Positions 44,867-51,813 of a stretch of DNA of 64,000 bases are shown piece by piece. The stretch covers positions 1 through 64,000 of the forward strand of contig DAISVY010000002.1 of assembly GCA_036826635.1 (NCBI GenBank), in the 5' to 3' direction. A program made the translations under genes and the position numbers. The notes below the pieces were generated by a model. That model ran no database searches. It had not been told where the DNA came from and was given only the letters and a program-made list of their open reading frames with translations. This DNA is from DAISVY01 sp036826635 (lineage in GTDB: Bacteria > Zixibacteria > MSB-5A5 > GN15 > FEB-12). Every line of letters begins with the position of its first letter. Position 1 is the stretch's first letter.

Positions 44867-46558
44867 TTAATTGAGGTTAATCATAGCCCCTTTGACATCA
44901 ACATTACCACTGGCCGAAATCTCGCAGTTGGCTCCCGCGTCCGTCTTGAGATTGGCCGAAGCGCCGGCCTCGAAATCCGTACCGGCCTTGAGATTCAATT
45001 TCTCCTGGCTTTCAATGGTGATATTCTTACCCTTGATACTGATATCGCCTTCACTCTCGATAGCGATTGACGGACCGGACACATCCATAATCAATTTGTT
45101 CTTATCGTCCTTGGTAGATATCAGAATCGATTCCTTGCCGTCCTCGTCCGAAAAAACCACCTGATGACCGGAACGGGTAACCAGCAACTTGATGTTGTTA
45201 TCGTCGTTAGGGGCGGCATCGGGCGGTTTGTTGTTGCCGTTGTATACCGCTCCCAGCGCCACCGGGTAGCCGGGATTGTTATGTTCGAAACCGATCAACA
45301 CCTCATCGTCGATCTCCGGGAGGCTGTACCATCCCCGGCTGGTCCCGGCATAGGGCGTGATCATTCTCACCCAGACTGTCTGTTCGTCCCGACTCCAGGG
45401 GAACTTGACTTTTATACGACCGAGCTTGTCCGGGTCGGCGTTATCGACGACAATAGCGCTCTGAATCCCGCCGAGTCGGCCCGACCGGGAACGCGGCTGA
45501 GGATGAGCCATGTCGAGCGGGGCCCCGACAAAACGATTCGTGTAGCCGGATTCATCGAAGTAATGCAGTACCTTCTCGATCCAGTACGATCCATCCAGCG
45601 CCCCCATGCCCGTAATCCTGACGCAGTGGCCGACTTTTACCGCCGGGACATCGGATTCCCCCACACACTTGATCATACGGCCCAGCGCCTGATTGCGGTC
45701 GCGCTCCAGGGCAGCGTCAAGCGATTGCATATCAGCGGCCGACTGCACCGAATCCGAAAATCCCGAACGTGTGTAAATTTTAGCCGAGGCATCCGGGGCG
45801 AGTTTGGACAGAGTGGACAACGAGGCCTGAAGCGCCACCGATTCGGAGTCGCGGCTAAACACGGTAGCTTCCTCGTAATTGAACAGGCTGGACTCGAATT
45901 CTTTCGATGCCGTGCCCAGTCCGACCGTGAACGCGCCCAGTGTCTCACGCCACTTCAATTCCACCTGATCACTGCTGGCAGCCTTTACGGCCCGGAATTC
46001 CATCCCGTCGTAACAGGCAAAGAGCCCCCCGGCCGCGGCCAGTCGCATAATAAAATCGTAATCCGACTGACGGTACTGAACGCAGAAAGCCAGAGATTTT
46101 CCGGTATTCTCTATCTGACCCGTGGTCATGGGATAGTTCTGGAGAATAGAACCGATAATGTCACTGGCGCTCTGATCGGTGAAGAACTCGTTGCGGTGTC
46201 CGCCGTCGAGCGCCACCGTGGGGCTCATCGCACACACCAGAACGGAGTTGATATTATCGATACTGTTTTCCAGCTTGACCTCGGTCACCAAACCGGTAAA
46301 AGCCAGTTGCAGCGACCGGTCAACCACATCCCCGTGAGGTACGATGGTCAGCGATATGGACTCACCGAGCATGCCGGTGTAATCGCTCAGGTCAGCCAGT
46401 TCCGTTGTGCCGGACTCCCGGCCTACCAGAGAGAGTCGAATGGCCAGACGATGGTGACCATCGATCATCTGCTCCAGTGATATATTCAGAATCTCCTGCT
46501 TGATCTCTTTGCCGGCGATTCTGATCGTGGTTTCAGCCGGGGTCTGAATTTTAGCCAT
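44867..46558 (-). CDS. vgrG: VgrG spike protein (TssI)
   Basis: VgrG of 563 residues. The gp27-like part spans about residues 1-365. The gp5 OB-fold is at about 375-450 ('DKLGRIKVKFPWSRDEQTVWVRMITPYAGTSRGWYSLPEIDDEVLIGFEHNNPGYPVALGAVYNG'). A short beta-helix of 'IKGKNITIESQEKLNLKAG' type repeats ends with 'GAMINLN' and no extra effector domain. It is the trimeric tip that carries PAAR and cargo. It lies between hcp and tssE. Effector loading therefore has to use the separate PAAR and adaptor proteins encoded at 54.5-61.4 kb. Confidence 0.93.
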   Translation of the reverse strand: MAKIQTPAETTIRIAGKEIKQEILNISLEQMIDGHHRLAIRLSLVGRESGTTELADLSDYTGMLGESISLTIVPHGDVVDRSLQLAFTGLVTEVKLENSIDNINSVLVCAMSPTVALDGGHRNEFFTDQSASDIIGSILQNYPMTTGQIENTGKSLAFCVQYRQSDYDFIMRLAAAGGLFACYDGMEFRAVKAASSDQVELKWRETLGAFTVGLGTASKEFESSLFNYEEATVFSRDSESVALQASLSTLSKLAPDASAKIYTRSGFSDSVQSAADMQSLDAALERDRNQALGRMIKCVGESDVPAVKVGHCVRITGMGALDGSYWIEKVLHYFDESGYTNRFVGAPLDMAHPQPRSRSGRLGGIQSAIVVDNADPDKLGRIKVKFPWSRDEQTVWVRMITPYAGTSRGWYSLPEIDDEVLIGFEHNNPGYPVALGAVYNGNNKPPDAAPNDDNNIKLLVTRSGHQVVFSDEDGKESILISTKDDKNKLIMDVSGPSIAIESEGDISIKGKNITIESQEKLNLKAGTDFEAGASANLKTDAGANCEISASGNVDVKGAMINLN

Positions 46559-46640
46559 AACAAAAGGCTCCGCTGCATCCGAGAGTTAGAGAAACCGGGC
46601 GGACTCTTCGTTCGGCCCGCCCGGATACCGCGAATACAGC

Positions 46641-47045
46641 CTATTCCTCCCAGCGGTTGTCTATTTCGGCGTCGCCGATAATCAACTTGTGGCAGGATAT
46701 TTCGAAATACTCAAACACCTGATCGTCGGGACTTTCCTTAACATGGGGGATGGTCTCCACATACTTGGTGATAAATCCTTCCTCCCAGGAAAGTTCCTTC
46801 ATGGTCGCGTCGTCCGGGTTCTTGAAAAGAACTTTACCGGCTTTCCAGTTCGGTTTGCTGGAATCCATGGCCCAGCGGGCGACATCGGCATTCTCATCCG
46901 ATTCCCGGGTTACTTTGATGGTCCCGGCATGAGCGCGGTCAGACGGCCGGCCTGTTTCGTCCTTCGCGGTATACAACTCGTATGAAACGGAGTATACATT
47001 CTTGTACACAACACCGTCGATTTCCAAGGTCGGTCTACGTGCCAT
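46641..47045 (-). CDS. hcp: Hcp tube protein (TssD), Bacteroidetes-like
   Basis: Tube protein of 134 residues with GAGGAG before the ATG. It begins 'PTLEIDGVVYKNVYSVSYELYTAKDETGRPSDRAHAGTIKVTRES' and ends with 'FEYFEISCHKLIIGDAEIDNRWEE'. This matches the TssD of Bacteroidetes T6SSiii better than proteobacterial Hcp (about 160-170 residues, starting MAxxxYLxIxGIxGES). Hexameric rings of this protein would stack into the expelled tube. Confidence 0.85.
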   Translation of the reverse strand: MARRPTLEIDGVVYKNVYSVSYELYTAKDETGRPSDRAHAGTIKVTRESDENADVARWAMDSSKPNWKAGKVLFKNPDDATMKELSWEEGFITKYVETIPHVKESPDDQVFEYFEISCHKLIIGDAEIDNRWEE

Positions 47046-47126
47046 AGCACTTTCTCCTCAATTAGATTGGGTTCGCTTGTTCCATCCTATCAATAACAAT
47101 CTGATTGCATTCGACAATCAACCCGG

Positions 47127-48557
47127 CTATTTGTCCTTGACGTTGGTCTGGCTGTCCTCGTTCCAGGCGAGGAATTCGATATTGAACGTCCGGGCCGGGT
47201 ATTTCGGATTAAGCGACACTTTCACGTCGATCTCCTGTCGCTTGCGCATCTCATCATCGGCGAAGATATTGACGTTGTAGTCCTGAAGGATGTTATCGCC
47301 ACCGGTAATGGCTTTCATGAACTTGTCAATGTCCCGCCGCATGGTATCGATGAACTTCTGATCGATAACGCTGAACGTCTGTTTGTTCAGGTAATTGCGC
47401 AGGGTTTTGTAGACATAGTCATAGGTGCGCCGGATCGAATAGACGTTGAACGTTTCCTTGTTGAAAAGCGTCGCCGCCCCCATAGCCACCGCCTGCCCCT
47501 CGAAATTGACCATCGGATTGACGCCCTTCTCGTTGATCTTGCTGGCGTCCGGCTGATTGGCCTTGAAACGCAGGTACTTGGCATCGGCAATCTTGCCATG
47601 CTTGAACCCGGCCATCGGTTGCTGCATGCCTATCGTCTGATCGCCCTGATACATCTTACCGGCCACGGCGGCCGAAGGCGGAATCCACATGTCTTCGTCT
47701 TCGTACTGATTGGCCTCGCGGGCCAGAATGTAATTGGCAAAAAGCGAGACATACTGCTTATAGTTATCGATACCGGACAGTGACGCATAGCTCGGATCTT
47801 CCAGCATATCCATCACTTCTTCGAATTTCTCGAAATTGGGCAGATCGGTCATGACGTGAACTTTGTTCGGCAGGCCGAGTTGACGCCCAAAGGTATCGAT
47901 ATTCTCCACACTGCCCAGATAACCCGGCACGACAGCCATGGAGAAACATTCCTTGATACTCCACTCGCGGTAGAGATCGGCAATGGCTTTGGTCAGTTTC
48001 TCGAACTTCTCGCGATCATTGGGATCGGTCAACTCTTCCACACCGACATTGGCGAAATAGGCGTTGACCTTCTCGTCCGGTTCCTGCTGAGCGTTGGCGA
48101 AAAACTTGTCCACGGCGCGATAGGTCGTTTCAAGTTCCCGGCTGGCGCGATGCACCTTCTTCATGTTCTTTTCGAGGTTCTGTTCCAGCTTGACGGCCCG
48201 CTCGTTGAGATCTTTGCGAATGGCGTCAAGGTCGGCTTCACCACCGAGGGCATCGGCCCATGTTTGCAGCCGTTGCCGAAGAAGACGTCGCTGTTGTGCG
48301 AAATCTTTCTTGTTCAGGAATTCTTTGCGCTGGAAATCCTTCTTGGGATCGAGCCATTCAACCCCGCGCACCAGGTCGCCTTCGGCCGTCTTGAACGAGG
48401 GCAACAGCGCGGCCAGTTTACTGTAATCGCCGAACGAATCACCGAGAAGCGACGCAAACTCCTCGTCGGATATTTTTTCCGCTACCGGCTTTTCAGGCTG
48501 TGCGGCCTGAGCCTCGGCCTGTTGCGGTTGCATTTCCTGTTTTTCTTCTTCACCCAT
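47127..48557 (-). CDS. tssC: Sheath large subunit TssC
   Basis: TssC/VipB of 476 residues. A Gln/Glu-rich N-terminus and coiled coil are followed by the sheath core ('IPPSAAVAGKMYQGDQTIGMQQPMAGFKHG' and 'NPMVNFEGQAVAMGAATLFN'). The family C-terminal 'NVYSIRRTYDYVYKTLRNYLNKQTFSVIDQKFI' comes next. AAAGAGGTGG precedes the ATG. It forms the contractile sheath with TssB, encoded 14 bp upstream. The overall sequence type is that of the Bacteroidetes subtype. Confidence 0.92.
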   Translation of the reverse strand: MGEEEKQEMQPQQAEAQAAQPEKPVAEKISDEEFASLLGDSFGDYSKLAALLPSFKTAEGDLVRGVEWLDPKKDFQRKEFLNKKDFAQQRRLLRQRLQTWADALGGEADLDAIRKDLNERAVKLEQNLEKNMKKVHRASRELETTYRAVDKFFANAQQEPDEKVNAYFANVGVEELTDPNDREKFEKLTKAIADLYREWSIKECFSMAVVPGYLGSVENIDTFGRQLGLPNKVHVMTDLPNFEKFEEVMDMLEDPSYASLSGIDNYKQYVSLFANYILAREANQYEDEDMWIPPSAAVAGKMYQGDQTIGMQQPMAGFKHGKIADAKYLRFKANQPDASKINEKGVNPMVNFEGQAVAMGAATLFNKETFNVYSIRRTYDYVYKTLRNYLNKQTFSVIDQKFIDTMRRDIDKFMKAITGGDNILQDYNVNIFADDEMRKRQEIDVKVSLNPKYPARTFNIEFLAWNEDSQTNVKDK

Positions 48558-48571
48558 TTGACACCACCTCT

Positions 48572-49012
48572 TTACTCACTGAGCAGATCAATGTAATACC
48601 GCATGACCTTCAGCAGGGCTTCTTTCTTCTCTTTGTCAGAAAGGGTCTTCTTAAGCGCGTTGTTCTTTTTGAGCTGTTTTTCCAGATCGGCAAGAATTTC
48701 CTTACCGTAATAAGTCTTGGAAAGCTCTTCGTTTTTCTCGATCAACTGCTTGGAAGTGAAATCCTTCATCGCACGGATTTCGAAATCCGCGTTGACCTGT
48801 TCCCCTTCGGTCGACTCCATCTCGACCGAAAAATTCGGCTGGAATTTCTCAAACACTTCCTTGAGATTGTTGCACTTGACCGGACTCGGGTCGGCCTCTT
48901 CGTCGTTGTTCAGCTTGGCAACGTAGAGCGTTTTGTTTGAGGGGAGCAATTCAACCGGGATACTGTCGTCGCGCGCGACCTTCTCGGTCGCACCCAGAAT
49001 AAACTTAGCCAT
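48572..49012 (-). CDS. tssB: Sheath small subunit TssB
   Basis: TssB/VipA of 146 residues. The core 'KCNNLKEVFEKFQPNFSVEMESTEGEQVNADFEIRAMKDFTSKQLIEKNEEL' contains the typical DFxxxxIxxxxPxL-like equivalent of the sheath small subunit. A lysine-rich helical tail ends at 'RYYIDLLSE'. GGAGGAG lies just upstream of the start. It precedes tssC by 14 bp, the standard sheath gene order. Confidence 0.9.
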   Translation of the reverse strand: MAKFILGATEKVARDDSIPVELLPSNKTLYVAKLNNDEEADPSPVKCNNLKEVFEKFQPNFSVEMESTEGEQVNADFEIRAMKDFTSKQLIEKNEELSKTYYGKEILADLEKQLKKNNALKKTLSDKEKKEALLKVMRYYIDLLSE

Positions 49013-49044
49013 CCACTCCTCCGTTAATCTATAGTATTATTGCC

Positions 49045-50148
49045 TTATTGACTTGCGGTTTTCGTCGTCGTAAACACGTACTTCTCGTCTTTCACATCCA
49101 CCCGCACCTCATCGCCCGGAACGACTTTACCGGTGATTATATCCACCGAAAGCCGGTTGATAACCTCACGTTCGATAATGCGCTGCAACGGTCGCGCTCC
49201 GAGCTCCACCGTGTAACCGTCTTCGGCCAGCTTGTGCCGGGCCTCCGGCGAGAGCGAGGCCTTGATCTCCTGATCTTTCAACAGTTCACACAGGTTGTCG
49301 AACTCCAGCCCGACGATCTTCTCCACCTGTTCAAAGGTGAAAGAATGATAAACGATAATATCGTTCAGCCGGTTGAGAAACTCCGGACGGAACTTCGAAA
49401 ACAGAAAACCCCGCACTTCTTCCATATCTACCTCGCGGCCTTCTTTGTCCGCATCCAAAATCTTATCGGCAGCATAGTTGGAAGTAAGTACTACCAGACA
49501 ATTGGAAAAATCCACCGTGCGGTTCTGGCCATCGGTCAGACGGCCGTCGTCGAGCAACTGAAGCAGGACGTTGAACACATCGGGGTGAGCTTTCTCGACT
49601 TCATCGAACAGAACAATCGAGAACGGTTTGCGACGGACCGCCTCGGTCAGCACACCGCCGGCTTCGTAACCGACATATCCGGGCGGGGCACCGATCATTT
49701 TGGCCACCGAGTGCGGTTCCATGAATTCCGACATATCCAGACGGACCATGGCGTTCTTGTCGTCGAAAAGAAAATCGGCCAGAAGTTTGGGCAAATGCGT
49801 TTTGCCGGTTCCGGTCGGTCCCAGGAAGAGAAACGAGCCAACCGGACGGTGGGGCAATTTCAGACCCGCTCGCGACTTGCGCACGGCGTCGGCAATAGCC
49901 TTGATGGCATCCTGCTGCCCGACTATGCGCCGGGAAAGAAATGCCTCCATGTTGATCAGGCGATCCTTTTCGGCCGTGAGCATCTTGGAAACAGGAATAC
50001 CGGTACGACGGGCCACTACCGCGGCCACATCACCGTCACTGACAACCGGCTGAAGGTCTTCGACCATAGCCTGAACGGCCTTGAGGGTTTCCACCCGCTC
50101 TTCGAAAGTCTTTTTCAAAGCGGTTATATCGGTATTTCCGGTGGTCAT
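49045..50148 (-). CDS. clpV: ClpV C-terminal half (second AAA+ domain) as a separate protein
   Basis: The protein has 367 residues. After a short coiled coil and the linker 'VVARRTGIPVSKMLTAEKDRLINMEAFLSRRIVGQQDAI' comes the second ClpB/ClpV AAA+ domain. It has Walker A 'GPTGTGKT' (110-117), 'YVGYEAGGVLTEAVRRKPFSIVLFDEVEKAHPDVFNVLLQLLDDGRLTDGQ' with Walker B and pore-loop region, and the D2-small domain 'VELGARPLQRIIEREV'. The ATG overlaps the stop of the preceding half by four bases (ATGA), so the halves are translationally coupled. Nothing is missing relative to an intact ClpV (853 residues together). ClpV recycles contracted sheath. Confidence 0.9.
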   Translation of the reverse strand: MTTGNTDITALKKTFEERVETLKAVQAMVEDLQPVVSDGDVAAVVARRTGIPVSKMLTAEKDRLINMEAFLSRRIVGQQDAIKAIADAVRKSRAGLKLPHRPVGSFLFLGPTGTGKTHLPKLLADFLFDDKNAMVRLDMSEFMEPHSVAKMIGAPPGYVGYEAGGVLTEAVRRKPFSIVLFDEVEKAHPDVFNVLLQLLDDGRLTDGQNRTVDFSNCLVVLTSNYAADKILDADKEGREVDMEEVRGFLFSKFRPEFLNRLNDIIVYHSFTFEQVEKIVGLEFDNLCELLKDQEIKASLSPEARHKLAEDGYTVELGARPLQRIIEREVINRLSVDIITGKVVPGDEVRVDVKDEKYVFTTTKTASQ

Positions 50149-51605
50149 TCGGCACCTCCCTGCGAAACTTCCAGGCGGTGTCCCCAGAATCCCTTAAGGC
50201 GGTCAACCTCGCGAGTGAACTCATCGCACGCCTTTTCCAGAGCCTCGAAATCCCCGGCGTTCTCTTCGGTCTTCTTGCCTTTACAACTATCGAACAGCTT
50301 CTCGATCTCCGTTATCTGCCGGGTGAGAGCGGGGAATTTCTCGGTGCAAAACTCCTGCTTGAAAGCGAATTCCGAAGCCGCTTCATCGATAACATCCAGG
50401 GCGACATCGGGCAGGTTCCGTTCCGACAGATATCGCCTGGCGAATTTGACCGATGCCACGATGGCGTCTTCGGTGTAAGTAACCTTATGGTGTTCCTCAT
50501 AACGAGAAACAACTCCCTTGATAATGCGCACGGTGTCATCGAATCCCGGTTCCTCGACTTTTATCCTCTGGAAACGCCGATCCAGCGCCTTGTCTTTTTC
50601 CAGATACCGGGTGTATTCTTCTTCCGTGGTCGCCCCGATCAGTCGTATTTGCCCGCGCGCCAAAGCCGGTTTGATCAGGTTGGCGGCATCCATACCGGCT
50701 CCGCCGCTGCCCGCCCCGGCGATAGTGTGAAGCTCATCGATAAACAGAATGATCTTGCCACCCGACTTGACGACTTCCCCGACCAAACTCTTGAAACGCT
50801 CCTCGAATTCTCCCTTGTACTTGGCTCCGGCCACCAGGGCCCCCATATCCACTTCCATGACCTTCACGCCGCGCAGTGCTTTCGGGACTTCATCGGCCAC
50901 CACCGCCTGGGCGAACCCCTCGACGATAGCGCTCTTACCCACTCCGGCCCCGCCGACCAGCACGGGACTGTTCTTGCGACGGCGCAGCAGAATCTGGATA
51001 ACCTGTTGTATCTCCGAATCGCGAGCGATCACCGGGTCAAACTCACCGGCGGCGGCCTTATTGGTAAGGTCCACACAGTAGCGAAGAGTCCCGGCCACCT
51101 CTTTTTTGCCAGGTTCGCCCTCGGCATCCGGGTGCTTGATTTCGGCCGCACTGGTTATTTGCTCAACCGACTTGCTGTCCGCAATGGCCTTGTAAAGGTC
51201 TTCCCGGCTTATGTCCAGCTTCTCTCGGATGTAACCCGCCAGGCGCGACCTGGGATCAAAAGCCGCAATGAAGATGTGCTCCGGCTCCACGAGAGAATCA
51301 TAAAGCTTGTCCTTTTCCGCGGCAGCCTGAGTCAATACTTCCTGCATAGCCGGAGACGCGGCGATATTCTCGCGGGCTGTTGTCTTGGCGGGCTGATCTT
51401 TCAGATACGTTTCGATAACCGACTCAACAAAAGCAGGGCTCTTGCCCAACTGGTTGAGCATCGACTCCACCTGAGAGGCCTCGTGGCGTACCACGGCCAT
51501 AAGGAGATGTTCGATTTCAATTTCCGGATGCCGAAAGGCGACCGCCACCTCTTTGGCGTTTCTGATTACAGCCCGGGAGTCCGACGAATAACTGGCAATG
51601 TCCAT
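50145..51605 (-). CDS. clpV: ClpV N-terminal half (Clp_N, first AAA+ domain, partial M domain)
   Basis: The protein has 486 residues. Two Clp_N repeats (about 5-150) bind the sheath in ClpV. The first AAA+ domain follows, with Walker A 'GGAGVGKS' (218-225), Walker B in 'KIILFIDELHTIAGAG' and the arginine-finger region 'LDRRFQRIKVEEP'. It ends in a shortened coiled-coil M domain ('LEKACDEFTREVDRLKGFWGHRL') and a stop at 50145. GGGAGGA lies upstream of the start. It is the first gene after the internal promoter at 51679-51707. Two-chain ClpV arrangements are not usual, and the clean overlap argues against a simple frameshift. Confidence 0.9.
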   Translation of the reverse strand: MDIASYSSDSRAVIRNAKEVAVAFRHPEIEIEHLLMAVVRHEASQVESMLNQLGKSPAFVESVIETYLKDQPAKTTARENIAASPAMQEVLTQAAAEKDKLYDSLVEPEHIFIAAFDPRSRLAGYIREKLDISREDLYKAIADSKSVEQITSAAEIKHPDAEGEPGKKEVAGTLRYCVDLTNKAAAGEFDPVIARDSEIQQVIQILLRRRKNSPVLVGGAGVGKSAIVEGFAQAVVADEVPKALRGVKVMEVDMGALVAGAKYKGEFEERFKSLVGEVVKSGGKIILFIDELHTIAGAGSGGAGMDAANLIKPALARGQIRLIGATTEEEYTRYLEKDKALDRRFQRIKVEEPGFDDTVRIIKGVVSRYEEHHKVTYTEDAIVASVKFARRYLSERNLPDVALDVIDEAASEFAFKQEFCTEKFPALTRQITEIEKLFDSCKGKKTEENAGDFEALEKACDEFTREVDRLKGFWGHRLEVSQGGAE

Positions 51606-51678
51606 AACGGTCGGCGATTTCCTCCCTTATGAGTTACCCGAGAATCCGGATTACGGTTGCATGGCTAAGTAACTTCAA

Positions 51679-51707
51679 ACCATAACCCGGTAGTACCCTG
51701 ATGTCAA
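51679..51707 (-). promoter_or_regulatory. Internal T6SS promoter ahead of clpV
   Basis: On the minus strand, a perfect TTGACA (51702-51707) is followed after 17 bp by TATGGT (51679-51684). It lies in the only gap larger than 100 bp inside the T6SS gene run, about 70 bp upstream of the ClpV N-half start. It would drive the structural genes clpV to the exported protein at 36584. Confidence 0.7.
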
Positions 51708-51813
51708 GCGCTTAAGTCTACCGACTCGACCGCGAACTGGCAACATAAAATAGTCTTCTCATCGCTCGCTCCACCCTACGGAAACGAGCGTCAGGCCTTA
51801 CTGCCGGGTGCGA

